Assembly (NCBI RefSeq): GCF_002575655.3
Contig: NC_053037.3
Coordinates: forward strand, 451,949,793 to 452,013,792
Origin: Aegilops tauschii subsp. strangulata
Taxonomy: Eukaryota > Streptophyta > Magnoliopsida > Poales > Poaceae
Direction: 5' to 3'
Length of the DNA: 64,000 nt
Part shown: positions 23,338 to 35,489 of the stretch, in pieces
Layout of the letters: the number at the start of each line of letters is the position of its first letter
Numbering within the stretch: the stretch's first letter is position 1
Notes under the pieces: generated by a model
Databases searched by the model: none
What the model was told of the DNA's origin: nothing
Seen by the model: only the letters and a program-made list of their open reading frames with translations
Made by a program: the position numbers and the translations under genes

Positions 23338-25921
23338 TCATTCAAATATTGCATCCTTAGCACATTCCTCTCCCACAAGGCGAGCACCCTTCAGGACACT
23401 GTCATAATACTTTTCGGGGTGGCGATGCTCCTTGCCCTCCGACGGCTCCTCCTTGACCAGCTTCTCGGCGTCCATCTTCGCCCAGTGCACTTTCGCCCAA
23501 GCAAAAGCCCTGCACGCACCCTCAATGCAGACGGACAGATTTATAACTTCAAACCGTGGGCAGGAATTCACAAGCCACCTTACCAGGCCAAAATAGCTGC
23601 CAGGCAGGGGCTCGCCAGGCCACATCCGGACTATAAGGCCCTTCATGGCCAGTTCGGCCGCCTTGTGAAGCTCGACCAGTTGCTTCAACTGGTCGCTCAA
23701 GGGCATCGTATGTTTGGTCCCAGTATACTGAGACCAGAACAACTTCTCCGTCGAGCTCCCTTCCTCGGCCCGATAGAACTCCGCGGCATCCGACACACTG
23801 CTGGGTAGATCTGCGAATGCTCCTGGAGAGCTCCGAATTCGGGTAAGTAAAAGGAAAGTTTCCTTCACATGCTTGCTTTGCATAATGAATGCCTTACCCG
23901 CCGCTATCTTCTTGACCGCCTCAATTTCCTGGAGGGCCTTTTGGGCTTCGGCCTTGGCATTTTGTGCGTTCTCGAGGGCCTTCGCAAGCTCGGACCCTTG
24001 CGTCTTAGAGTCACGCTCCAAGGACTCGTACTTCTTGACAAACTCCTGGAGCTCTTGCTGAACCTCGCCAACTCGGGCCTCTTGCTTCTCGCGCTCGGCG
24101 CGCTCCTTGGCCGCTTTGCCTTCGGCCTCGGACAGTGCCTTCTTCAGGGTCGCCACTTCGGTCGTGGCCCCTAGCAAAATTCATGACGATCCTGTGATCT
24201 AAAAACCACCTTCCTTTTTTCTTTATCAAAAAACATACAGGGTATTACTTACCTTTGTTCTCTTCGAGCTGCCTCGTGGTAAGGCTGAGCTCTTCGTCGG
24301 ACCGCTTAAGGTCCCGCTTCAGTGTGGCGACCTCCGCCGTGCGAGCGGCAGCGGCCAGCAGCGAAGCCTGCTAATTCACATAGACATATTCTGATTAAAC
24401 TCCTGTGATTATTATTTGATCCTCTGTTCGGCCTTTCTTTGCGAACACCAAACAGAGCATCAGGGGCTACTGTCTATGCTGTAACATTTTCTCATAATTT
24501 GATTACTTACCTCAAAGCCTGTTAGGAGGCTGGCACAGGCTTCAGTCAGTCCGCTTTAGGCGAACCGAACCTTCTCGATCACCGCACTCATGATAGTGCG
24601 GTGCTCTTCGTCAATGGAAGCGCCACGAAGCGCTTCCAGCAAATTGTCCGATGCCTCTGGATGGACAGAGGCCATCAGCACAGACAGATTGCCCCCCTTT
24701 GCGAGGGGTCGCCTGACAGAATCCGGAACCACTGGAGGTTCTGGCGCAGTATTCGGCTGGGGTCTAGACTCGCTGCCCCCGGCATTAGTGCCCATGGGAG
24801 TCTTGCCCCTCCTGCGCCCAGCGTCTGGAATGTCGCCTTGGGGCGCCTCCGGAACTATCTCCCCTTGGTTCAGTGCCCTTTGAGACAACACCTCGGCGTC
24901 GTCCATAGGGTGGGGGGAGGAGGCGGTCGGGAGTGAATCGCTGTTCATCTCCGACTGGCCCTAAGACTCATCCGAAGAGGATACGTCAATATGGGCTTTG
25001 GATGGGCTACATGATCATGTTCAGCATGATAAGAAGCAACAAAATAAAGCATACCAAGAACTATTATGGTATCCGGATACTTACGACTTCGCCAGGGGCT
25101 TGTCCCTGGGTAACCACTCCTCGTCGCTGAAAGCGGCTATTGTGGAGCAGTCCGGAAGGAGAGTCCTTCCCTTCTTGGACCCTTTGGCCTCCCCAGACGG
25201 GGCGGCCTTCATTTTCTTGTCTCCCCTGGCTGGGGGGAGAATTTCCCTCTTCCTCCTCCTTGTTTTTGTGGGTGGAGGGCGCCTCGGTGTTATCGGACGA
25301 TGAGTCCGATACAACCTTGCGTCGGAGACCTTTCCTGGTCCCCGTGGCCTTCTTCTTGGCCTTCTTCTCCGGTGCCTCATAGGGAGCCCGAACCAGCATC
25401 TCTGTTAAGTGAGCCCTTGGTGGATCTTCGGGCAGTGGGGCCGGACAATTAATCCGCTCCGCTGCCGCGACCCAGTCCTGTTAAATGGCGTGAAGGCTTA
25501 GATCCCTCACATGATTATACTGGGGAAAGAAACATCTTATGACATATAAGAATCTTACCGGATTGGCGAGGCGCTTTGCGCTAAGTCCGCGATCCTCGGT
25601 AAGGGGAGGAGGTACCTCGGCAGACTTGAACAGCACCTTCCAGATGTCCTGGTGCGTTGTGTCGAAGAGCTCTCGCAGCGTCTGGTGCTTAGCCGGGTCG
25701 AACTCCCACATATTAAATGCCCGTCTTTGACACGGGAGGATCCGGCGGAAGAGTGTGACTTGGACCATGTTGACAAGCTTGATTTTCTTGCTTATCATGT
25801 TTTTGACGCAATTCTGGAGTGCGGTCAGCTCCACCGATGAACCACAGGATAGGCCCTTCTGTTTCCAGGAGGTGAGCCGCATGGGGATGCCGGATCGAAA
25901 TTCGGGGGCCGCCACCCATTT
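23338..25921 (-). pseudogene. 3' part of the antisense gene of outer Fatima (putative gypsy-type transposon protein)
   Basis: This continues the gene whose 5' part is 36459-35965; the inner Fatima splits it. Exons read on the minus strand, with introns inferred from GT/AG: 25921-25559 (ending at donor GTAAGATT); about 25480-25085 (Lys-rich, KKAKKKATGTRKGLRRK, then acidic); 24960-24556 (Pro/Glu-rich, one TAG); a short exon about 24370-24252; and 24177-23338. The last exon codes for a long coiled coil (KERAEREKQEARVGEVQQEL) followed by a C-terminal domain with WPGEPLPGSYFGLVRWLV. This layout matches the antisense ORF known in several grass Gypsy families. Function not established. Confidence 0.65.
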
Positions 25922-25926
25922 GGTGT
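25922..25926. repeat. 5-bp target duplication GGTGT, left copy (inner Fatima)
   Basis: GGTGT precedes the degraded LTR start TTAGGAAG at 25927; the same five bases follow the other LTR at 35960-35964. Confidence 0.9.
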
Positions 25927-26396
25927 TTAGGAAGTGCTGGATTAGGGGGTCCTCGGACAGCCGGACTATATCCTTTGGCCGGACTGTTGGACTATGAAGA
26001 TACAAGATTGAAGACTTCGTCCCGTGTCCGGGTGGGACTCTCCTTGGCGTGGAAGGCAAGCTTGGCAATACGGATATGTAGATCTCCTCCCTTGTAATAG
26101 ACTCTGTGTAACCCTAGCCTCCTCCGGTGTCTATATAAACCGGAGGGTTTAGTCCGTAGGACAACAACAATCATACCATAGGCTAGCTTCTAAGGTTTAG
26201 CCTCTACGATCTCGTGGTAGATCAACTCTTGTAATACTCATATCATCAAGATCAATCAAGCAGGAAGTAGGGTATTACCTCCAGCGAGAGGGCCCGAACC
26301 TGGGTAAACATCGTGTCCCCCGCCTCCTGTTACCATCCGCCTTAGATGCACAGTTCGGGACCCCCTACCCGAGATCCGCCGGTTTTGACACTGACA
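25927..26396 (+). repeat. 5' LTR of inner Fatima
   Basis: 470 bp; begins TTAGGAAGTGCTGG where the family has TGAGGGAGTCCTGG and ends CACTGACA. TATA box TATATAA near 26133. Confidence 0.9.
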
Positions 26397-26443
26397 TTGG
26401 TGCTTTCATTGAGAGCTCCACTGTGTCGTCATCATAAGGCTGG

Positions 26444-28117
26444 ATGGCTCGTCTCGTTGTCAAGGACAACATCATCTCTGGGGGAGCCCTGGCTGTAGGC
26501 CAAACTCTCCGGCTAGGCGGTTTCGTCATGACCGCCCGTTCGGTCGCTGCGCCAACGATGACTTCTCGGGTCATCGAAAACAGCCTCCTCGTCGGCTCGG
26601 AATTCGCCGAGCAGTTGGATCCAATGGAGCTCTCTTCCTTGAACGAGCTCTTGGATCGCATCGCCGCCTTGGGAGTCGCTACGGACTATGATCAGATCGG
26701 GCTTAAACCCGACCAAAGGGAGATTAACTCCCTGCCGGTCACCCATCAGATAGCGGTGGTGGAGGAGCAATGCAGCGATTCTTCCTCTATCTTGAGGACA
26801 AACTATGTCCGGATTCCCGAGCTCTCCGAGCCGGATACCCGTCTACGGGAGGACATGGCCCAAACCTTGAACCTAGAATCAGGCAGCGGGCCAGACCTGT
26901 TGAGCAACATCCCGGAGCCCGAACTGCCAAGCTCGGAAACTCCTCCGCCCCTGGGTCTCAGATCGGGTCAGGGTTCGGACTTAAATCCACCCACCCACCC
27001 AGATATAAGCGATCTTTCCCACATTAGACAAGAGCCCCAAGAGACAGTACACCACTATTGGGCCAGATTCCTCCTTGTAATGAGCAAGATTAAGGACTGT
27101 CGCGAGGAAGACGCAATCTCATTCTTTTGCAATAATTGCACGGACAAGGGAATCCTCAACGCCATAAGTCGCCGTGACATAGCACACTTCGCTGACTTGG
27201 CGGCCATAGTACGGAAGTACTATGCGATGGAAAGCACCTGGAAAACCCAAATAAAATTTTGGGATCCTCCGGCTCTCACAAAACCCCCCGTCCGAACTAA
27301 AAGGGTGTACTCTCGTAAGTCACCCGATCCAATTACAAAGAAACAAAAGCCCACTACAGGGCGCGGAACCGTATTGGAGGGATGGCTTAACGGGCCATGC
27401 AAAATTCACAGTACAGCGGATACCATACCAACACACAGCCTTAGAGCATGTTGGGTACTCCGGCAGGTGGCCAAGAGCGGTGAGGATCTTCTCATCAGCA
27501 ATACCGCAGAGCACCATCCCGCGGAAAACGGCAATACAGTATTGACAGTCTTCGAGACCTTCGCCTCAAATAATAGGCGTAAGCGAGCACTCCGCAGCCT
27601 TGCCGAAGTCTGCCACGTAGCAGCAATAATTCCATGGAGTGATACGGCTATCACCTTCAATGCTAGTGACGAACCTAAATTCCGAACAGCCCGAGCACCA
27701 GCCGCCTTGGACCTTAGTCCAATTGTGGACGGCTTCCAGCTTACTAAAGTGCTCATGGACGGCGGCAGCGGATTAAACCTCATCTATGAAGAAACTCTTA
27801 GCAAAATGGAAATAGACAGGAGCCGCTTTGAGCAAAGCAACACGACATTCAGAGGAATCATCCCTAGTCGGGAGGCACGCTGCGCGGCAAAAATCACACT
27901 AGACGTGGTATTCGGCATGCCGGAGAATTATAGGTCCGAAGAAATCACATTCCAAGTGGCCCCGTTCAGTAGCGGATACCACACCCTTTTAGGGCGGGAG
28001 GCATTCACGATCTTCCAAGCTATACCCCATTACGGGTACATGAAGCTCAAAATGCCCAGGCCCAATGGAATCATCACTCTAGCTAGTGCCGGACATAGCA
28101 CTCCGCGCCGAGAATAA
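26444..28117 (+). CDS. Gag(core-deleted)-protease ORF of inner Fatima
   Basis: A 557-codon uninterrupted frame from ATG 26444 (MARLVVKDNIISGGALAVG). About 185 N-terminal residues run straight into SDLSHIRQEPQETVHHYWARF, which aligns with DLSHIIQ.PGESARKFWTRF of the outer Fatima gag. The Gag core between these points (the WLNSLPANSIGSW region) is absent, an apparently in-frame internal deletion. After it come a zinc-finger-like CKIHSTADTIPTHSLRACW, the protease active site LMDGGSGLNLIY (about 27755-27790) and LLGREAFTIF near the end. The frame ends at TAA 28115-28117 just before a frameshift into the linker to RT. Confidence 0.75.
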   Translation: MARLVVKDNIISGGALAVGQTLRLGGFVMTARSVAAPTMTSRVIENSLLVGSEFAEQLDPMELSSLNELLDRIAALGVATDYDQIGLKPDQREINSLPVTHQIAVVEEQCSDSSSILRTNYVRIPELSEPDTRLREDMAQTLNLESGSGPDLLSNIPEPELPSSETPPPLGLRSGQGSDLNPPTHPDISDLSHIRQEPQETVHHYWARFLLVMSKIKDCREEDAISFFCNNCTDKGILNAISRRDIAHFADLAAIVRKYYAMESTWKTQIKFWDPPALTKPPVRTKRVYSRKSPDPITKKQKPTTGRGTVLEGWLNGPCKIHSTADTIPTHSLRACWVLRQVAKSGEDLLISNTAEHHPAENGNTVLTVFETFASNNRRKRALRSLAEVCHVAAIIPWSDTAITFNASDEPKFRTARAPAALDLSPIVDGFQLTKVLMDGGSGLNLIYEETLSKMEIDRSRFEQSNTTFRGIIPSREARCAAKITLDVVFGMPENYRSEEITFQVAPFSSGYHTLLGREAFTIFQAIPHYGYMKLKMPRPNGIITLASAGHSTPRRE

Positions 28118-28579
28118 AACCGCCACTCTAGCCCTCGAGGCGTTATCCGAAGCCCTCGCAGCCGAAGAACTGACGGCACTGCGCTCCACAGTGGACAGGG
28201 ACGACGTGATACTCGACAAAAGATCCAAATCCACCTCTTTTAAACCAGCGGATGAAATAGTCAAATTCCAAGTCCACCCAACGGATCCTACCAAAACAGC
28301 ATCCATCGGGGCACAATTAAACCCCACAGTAGACGCCGCACTACGGGAGTTCTTGCGCGAAAATTGGGACATCTTCGCTGGCATCCTTCAGACATGCCAG
28401 GAATCCCACGCAGGCTGGCCGAGCATAGCCTTAACATTCTAAAGGGGTTCAAGCCGGTCAAGCAGACTCTTCGGCGTTTCTCTGAACCTAAGTGACAAGC
28501 CATGGGAGAAGAGCTAGCCAAGTTACTGGAGGCCGGATTCATCCGAGAAATAAAACATCCGGACTAGCTAGCAAACCTG
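28118..28579 (+). pseudogene. Protease-RT linker of inner Fatima, frameshifted
   Basis: The polyprotein continues in another frame at 28086-28442 (Ala/Glu-rich, then LREFLRENWDIFAGILQ). It changes frame again towards LNILKGFKPVKQ, with stops at about 28491 (TGA) and 28565 (TAG in ggactagct, where a Trp codon is expected). The region precedes finger motifs of RT and shows accumulated damage. Confidence 0.65.
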
Positions 28580-29680
28580 GTGATGGTACCAAAGAAGGAC
28601 AAATCCTGGCGCCTATGTGTTGACTTCAAGGACCTTAACAAGGCTTGCCCCAAGGATCCCTTCCCCCTCCCTCGCATCAATCAAATTATCAACGCTACCG
28701 CAGGACACGACTCATTGTGTTTCCTCGACGCATACTCCGGATACCATCAAATTAAGATGGCGGAGTCCGATCAAGCCGCAACGGCATTTATCACTCCATA
28801 CGGCCCCTTCTGTTTTAACACCATGCCTTTCGGGCTCAAAAACGCCGGTGCAACCTATCAACGCATGATTCAGACATGCTTGGAGACACAGATCGGCAAA
28901 ACAGTGGAGGCATACATAGACGATGTGGTCATTAAAACCATACACGTCGAATTCTTAATAGACGACTTGAGGCTCACGCTCGACAATCTCCGAACATACG
29001 ACAATAAGCTCAATCCGGAAAAATGCGTCTTCGGCGTGCCCGCTGGAAAGCTCTTAGGCTTCATCGTCTCCAACAGAGGAATCGAAGCAAATCCGGCTAA
29101 AATCAGAGCTCTGTCACAGTTGGCTATCCCAACAGACCTCAAGCAAATCCAGAAACTAACTGGATGCATGGCTGCCTTAAGCCGCTTCATCTCCCGATTA
29201 GGGGAAAAGGCACTGCCTCTTTATCACCCTCTTCGACGCACCGAACACTTCGAGTGGACGGATGCGGCCACGACCGGACTAGAGGAAATAAAAGATGTTT
29301 TGGCCATAAACCCAATCTTGGCCGCGCCAAATGTCGGCGAACCAATGTTGTTATATATAGCGGCAACACACCAAGTTGTAAGTGCAGTGCTCGTCGTCGA
29401 ACGAGAGACGGACGAACATAAGTTCCCGCTTCAAAAGCCGGTGTACTATGTATCCACTGTCCTCACTCCATGCAAATCACGGTACCCACATCATCAAAAG
29501 ATAGCATACGCGGTCTTCATGGCATCCCGGAAATTACGACACTACTTTCAAGAGTGTTCAATTACGGTGGCCTCTGAAGTACCACTCAACGACATAATAA
29601 ACAACCGCGAGGCCACGGGCCGGATTGCTAAATGGGCTATTGAGCTCCTCCCATTCGACATAATATACAAACCACGGTGA
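28580..29680 (+). pseudogene. Reverse transcriptase of inner Fatima
   Basis: A 366-codon open segment of a Ty3/Gypsy RT. Motifs in order: VPKKDKSWRLCVDFKDLNKA, FPLPRINQII, FLDAYSGYHQI, TAFITPYGPFCFNTMPFGL, catalytic YIDD (28913-28924), KLLGFIVSNRGIEANP. The RT-RNase H connection follows (LYHPLRRTEHFEWTDAA). Length and motif order are normal. It stops at TGA 29678-29680 within KPR*AIKSQ, where CGA (Arg) is expected. The upstream part of the polyprotein is in other frames, so no functional product is likely. Confidence 0.92.
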
Positions 29681-31565
29681 GCCATTAAGTCACAAGTACT
29701 GCCTGATTTCGTTGCCGAATGGACAGAAGCCGAACTCCCTAAAGAGTATGGCGCATACTCCAATTGGATCATGCACTTTGACGGCTCTAAAATGCTGGCT
29801 GGTCTGGGGGCTGGTGTCGTCTTGACATCCCCCACCGGAGATATAGTCCAATACGTGCTCCAAATACTATACACAGACTCCAACAATGCAGCAGAATACG
29901 AGGCCCTGTTACATGGTCTCCGGATGGCAGTCTCCATGGGCATACAATGCCTAGAGGTGCGTGGGGATTCGAACCTCGCAATATCTCAAATAAATGGAGA
30001 CTTTGACGCCAAGGATCCAAAAATGGCGGCTTATCGCAACGCCGTCCTCAAAATGTCAGCCCGGTTCGAGGGGCTTGAATTCCACCATGTGGTCCGGGAA
30101 AACAATCAGGCGGCAGATATCCTTGCCCGCATCGGCGCTAAGCTCGACCCGGTCCCACCTAATATCTTCTTGGAAAGGCTGTTTAAGCCATCTGTGGTAT
30201 GGGAAGGAGAGACCGGAAATAATAGTCCGGACCCGGACACAACGCCAGATCCCGAACACCCTGACGTAATCGGAGGCTCTACCACCAAAATAACACCTTC
30301 CGCCCACGTGATTATGGCGGTCATCGCCCCGTGGACAGAACCCTTCTTGGCCTACCTAATTAGGCAGAAACTACCTGAGGACCCAAACGAGGCACGTTGC
30401 ATTGTGCGACGGTCTAAAGCCTACAAGGTCCACGAGGGAGAGCTTTATAAGAAAAGCGCTACCGGAGTCCTTCAAAGGTGCATCTCCGAAGAGGAAGGAT
30501 GGCAACTTTTGGCAGAAATTCATGCTGGACATGGCGGCCACCATGCCATAGCCCGGGACCTGGTAAGCAAGGCCTTCCGTACAGGTTTTTACTGGCCGAC
30601 GGCCCGAGCAGACGCACAGGATCTCGTTCAACGATGCGTCGGTTGCCAGCTTTTTGCAAATCAAAGCCATATGCCGCCTACCGCTCTCCGAACAATCCCC
30701 ATCACTTGGCCCTTTGCGGTCTGGGGGCTTGATATGGTCGGACCCCTCAAAGGGGGAAGCCATAAGAAAAAATACTTATTGGTCATGGTGGATACATTCA
30801 CCAAATGGATAGAAGCCAAACCAGTTAAAACGGCCGAGTCCGGACCAGTGATAGACTTCATATCCGGGGTTGTACACTATTACGGCGTCCCCCACAGCAA
30901 CATCACCGATAACGGCTCGAACTTTACAGCCGACGAGGTAAACATTTGGTGCAGCAACATGGGCATTAAGCTCGATTATGCTTCTGTCTATCACCCGCAA
31001 ACTAACGGTCAAGTCGAGTGAGCAAATGGTCTTATCATGAGCGGCATTAAACCCAGATTAGTGCGATCCTAAAAGGAATCAGATACGCACTGGGTAGAGG
31101 AGCTCGACTCCATACTATGGGGGCTGCGGACCACACCGAATCGCACTAACGGATACACACCGTATATTTATGGTGTACGGCGCAGAGGCGGTACTACCCT
31201 GCGACATAATTCATGACTCACCACGAGTGCGCATGTACGAAGAGAAAGAAGCCGAGCTTGATCGGCAGGACAGTTTGGACGCCTTGGAGGAGGAGCGTGA
31301 CGTGGCAAAAGCCCGTTCCGCATTTTATCAGCAACAGGCTCGAAGGTATCAAAGCAGATAAGTACGGGCCAAAACTTATAATGTCGGCGAACTCGTTCTA
31401 CGCCTACCGGAGAAGAAAAAGAACAAGCTCAAGCCCAAATGGGAAGGTCCCTTCGTTATTGACCAAGTTCTGACCGGTGGAGCGTATCGTCTGCGGGATG
31501 CATCGGACAATCGACTCGAGCCAAACCCATGGAACGCAGCCAAATTCCGAAGGTTCAACGCCTAG
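29681..31565 (+). pseudogene. RNase H and integrase of inner Fatima
   Basis: In the RT frame beyond the stop. RNase H: FDGSKM (Asp), NNAAEYEALLHG (Glu), VRGDSNLAISQ (Asp), ENNQAADILA (Asp). Integrase: zinc-binding H-H-C-C (HAGHGGHHAIARD ... CVGCQLF), then the catalytic triad WGLDMVGP (Asp), ITDNGSNF (Asp) and QTNGQVE (Glu). The Glu is the last codon before TGA 31019-31021, again at an expected CGA. The rest of the core is shifted. The C-terminal domain (VGELVLRLP, KPKWEGPFVIDQV) is recognisable and ends at TAG 31563-31565. Confidence 0.88.
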
Positions 31566-32381
31566 TGCCGGACTCTATGTTCGTCTCCTTACCTCCGTCA
31601 ATTTTTTATATATCCGTTATCTGTCTTTTATTTCTTTCTTTCTTCACTTTTTCTTCAAGGCCTTAAAAGGCTAAAATGTGTCTTGACTACACAATCTTGA
31701 CGCGCTAGCCGCCCTCATTATACCTGGGGGCTTCTTATAAAGAAGCTTAATATAATTATTTTCTGGGCTCTATGCCCCACACATGTGTTATTCTAACACA
31801 TGTACCTTTTTTCTCCATTATATGCATCGATATGACATAAGTTTTGGCCAAGCTGTGTTGCCTGGCTCTTGTGTTTATGCCCTACGTTCCCGTTAATTTG
31901 GCTAGGGCATAATGGGAGCACCTTTGCGATTGTTACTGCCGGGTCAGCCGGATGTGTACCTCAGACTGGGTGAAGCCTAAAGCTAGCGTTCTTAAGGGAA
32001 TACTCGGTCAGTGAACAAAAGATGACCTTTATTTATTGTAATACATGCCGCCAGATGTTTATATCCTGCGTCTCTTTTCGCAGCTCGGACATGCACATTA
32101 GGGCATGCGTACCCAGGGAAAGGAACCCTTAACAGAACTATTCTCCCTGGAAGATGTTTCTTACTATCCATGTAATATAACATAGCTAGTTGGGTACTTG
32201 TCTATTCAAGCACTTATGACCCCTATGCCTGGTTTCCACGCGTACCCCGGTTTTTACATAATTGAGCGGGTATTCGGATACACTCCGGACTGTCGGGTCC
32301 AGAGGTCGAAGCGAAAAGGTCCGCCATGACAAATGATTTACAATCCGGCTAGAGACAATACATGTCACTTGAAGTATACTG
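31566..32381 (+). other. Spacer between pol and antisense gene in inner Fatima
   Basis: About 0.8 kb without coding frames. Pyrimidine-rich at 31600-31660. It resembles 22140-23337 of the outer element in position. Confidence 0.5.
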
Positions 32382-35164
32382 TCACTTAGACTGACTAAAT
32401 TCTTCTTCTATACCATCCAACAGGCTGTCTAGCCTACAATCCCGTTGGGAATACTTTGCGGCTAATTCTACTTGGTCATACACCAAACTGACGGGGATCT
32501 CTTTCCCATCGGACCCCACAGATCCGACCTCGGCCATGTGGTTCGGGTCAGCCTTGGTATGTCGCGTCTTCACCATGGCCCAGGCTTCCCTCGCACCTTG
32601 TCGGCAGGCTGATATCTTCCATAATCGAAAGCGCCGCCGCGCTCCCTTGAGCTTCTCTACAAGCTCCCCCATGCCTCCTGGCAGGGAGGCGGATGGCCAC
32701 AAGGCTTGGGCAATGCCCTGCATCACCTGCTGAACTTGTTCGTGCAGTTGTGATAGCTCTGGCAGAAGATCACCCGCAGACCCGGGCATCTCCTCCGCGG
32801 GACGACCCGTCAGCATACCTGCAGGCATAACTCTGTTAGCCGGTTTCTTCGCCGAACTCTTTAAAAGTTCGTTCAAGCACTTACTAAAAATGTCGCGTCG
32901 AAGCCTCTTATTCTCCTTTACGGAGTCAGCAAGCTGGGCTCGAACATCTTTCAGTTCCACGCCCAGCTGGATATTGGCGTCTTGGAGATCGTTTTTCTCC
33001 CGCCTAACCCGTATAAGCACGCGCTCGCCAGCCTTTAGCTATCGTTGAGCATGCGGCTCATCCCCTATCACGACCTCCGGATTCACTCCGGAGTCATCTG
33101 CAGAATCTATTGTTAGATCTGCATGCATGCCGCATACTACCTGGTACCTGTCATTCTTTGCAAAAGAAATAAGTGTTACCAGATGGGGCCTTCTCGGACT
33201 CCTTTACTGCGGCAATTGCGGCCTGAAGCTGGGCTTTGCACTCCTCCAGCTCTTGAGACAACCGGGTATTCTTCTCCGTAAGAACCTATGCAAACAATGA
33301 TCCTTAAATCAGTTGTGCCAACTGTTTCAAGTCTCAGGGGCTACTGATATACATAATTATTAGATTTTCTTACCCGTATATCCTTTACATACTGGTCCGT
33401 GGCTTTGGCAAGACCATTTTGAGCAGCTCGGATGTACGCGTCTCCTGAGTTAAAGGCGTCGAACGCCTCTTGGGAGAAACAAGCGTCGCGGAGTACGGCC
33501 CGGCGGCGCCTGTGATTCATGGCACTCTCCACTTCGGAATTCGTAGCGGACAGCCTATTCGCATCCTCTGTAGGAGGAACATCCGGTGTTGGCCCCATGT
33601 TAGCGTCCGCCTCTAGGTCCGGCTCTGGAGCCCGGCTGGTGGAGGCGTGGCCGGCAACCTCTCCGGATATAGTCCGGCGAGCGTTTTTCCTACTAGGAAA
33701 CATGGACGTTGTTATATTTTAAAAGACGACAACCACGGAGCGGGGTTCTGTTTCATACCTCTGCGACGGCATCTCAGTCCTGACCGCCTTCCTTTTAAGC
33801 CTACCCGGCTTCGGTGCCCCTTGTTGGTGAGTCACTGCGGGTTCGGCATGGCGTCCCGAGGGCCTTCCCTGTAAGACACCATATGTGTGTGGTAGGTGAA
33901 GTGCACAAAAAGGGATCCTTCTCGGAAGTTGGGACTCCCGTTTTACTTAAATGCGATGCAGGGAGTAGTCCAGGATAATCAGCTATGATGGCCAACATGG
34001 CATCATCGCAGCTCAATTGATAGAATGTCCTGTCAATAAGCTCCACAAATGTGTCCGGATCCTCTTCGAGTCCGGGGTCGAGGGCCCGGTCAGGGTCCTT
34101 TGGTTGTGGCGGGCTGTGGACCTCCCTCACGGCTTTTCGCAATTCCTGCTATGAAATAGCAAGGTAAATATTTATGACAAAGAATGCGGGAAGGTCTGGA
34201 GTAAAAAGTAGCAGCTCACCTAGTTTTGGGGGTTGTACATGGAGAATCCATCCCGTGGCTTGATACGAATGAACTCCTCTTCCTCTCCTTTGTATAAATC
34301 GGACTGTATTTTCGCTAGAGAAACGACGGAGTCCGGACCTTTACGACCGCAGCGGGTGGCATCGTCTTCTCCATTGAAGTGCCACATGGGTTGTCCCCGA
34401 TATTGAAGTGGCTGCACCCCCCGCATTATACATATTGACATAACCTCGACTATTGTCAATCCAAATTTGGCCAGCGTTTGTATACGGCCCATCAGGTAAA
34501 GGACCTCTCTGTTATCTTCCTCCTGGGGGCTCCGAGGGCTCCAGCTGCGGTGTTTCTTCAAAGGGGCGTTATTAAGCTCAGGAAGGCCCATCCGAACAGG
34601 GTCCGGAAGGGGGACGTCGTCCATATAAAACCACTCCGAAGGCCAGTCTTCGGATGCCTTCTTCGGAGTACCGGACAGATATCCGGTCCCGGTGATGCGC
34701 CATATCTCGGCTCCGCCCACTTGATATATCGACCCTTCTTGTGTACGGGGTACGAGCCAGAATAGCCTCTTCCATAGCTCGAAATGAGCTTCACAGCCCA
34801 AAAACAGCTCGCAAAGGGCGATATAGCCTGCGATGTGTAATATGGAGGCAGGAGTAAAATTATGCAGCTGGAGGCCGTAGAACTCCAGGAGCCCGCGAAG
34901 GAACGGATGGATTGGAAATCCAAGTCCCCTTAACAAGTACGGGACAGGGCATACCCGCTCCCCCATGGACGGGTTGGGAAAGCTCTCCGCTTGTTCCCCG
35001 CCATTGTAAGTGGCTAGTCCAGCTCGGACGGGGACCATATACGCACGAGGAAGAAACCCCTAGGTTTGTAACTCTACTAACTATCTGTGGGAGACGGAAC
35101 AGTTCTTCCAGTTGCCTGGCTTAGGGCTACGGGAGCGAGAGGAGGAGCTGCGACGACCGGCCAT
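32382..35164 (-). pseudogene. Antisense gene of inner Fatima (putative gypsy-type transposon protein)
   Basis: Six exons can be traced on the minus strand by GT/AG borders. Exon 1: 35164-34220 (MAGRRSSSSRSRSPKPGNW; two early TAGs; then PYLLRGLGFPIHPFLRGLLE, the signature of this family; donor GTGAGC). Exon 2: about 34150-33930. Exon 3: about 33866-33762 (donor GTATGA). Exon 4: about 33703-33375 (SRKNARRTISGEVAG..., donor GTAAGA). Exon 5: about 33288-33183 (coiled coil NTRLSQELEECKAQLQAA). Exon 6: about 33108-32382 (EKNDLQDANIQLGVELKDV..., WPSASLPGGMGELVEKL). N-terminal globular domain plus C-terminal coiled coil is the same plan as in the outer element. Function unknown. Confidence 0.7.
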
Positions 35165-35489
35165 GATGGGATGGATTTTTCCGGGCGCGCTCCGGTGGAT
35201 ACTCGCTGAGGGAGGATGGTGTGATCTAGATCTGAGGATCCCCGGTCCCTTAAATAGACGATTTACTCACATGGTTAGGGTGGCAAGTGCAAAAATGCCC
35301 CGACTTCTCGGATTCGCTCGACACGTGCAGGATAGCCATTATTAGGCGCAGAAGCCGAGGAGTGCAACATTCATGGAAGCCGGACACTACTCGACGGGTA
35401 CTCAGAATTTGGAGAAGAACCCGCCTTGCAATGCCGAAGACAATCTGCGCACCGGACTCATCGTCATTGAAGCCTGGTTCAGGGGCTAC

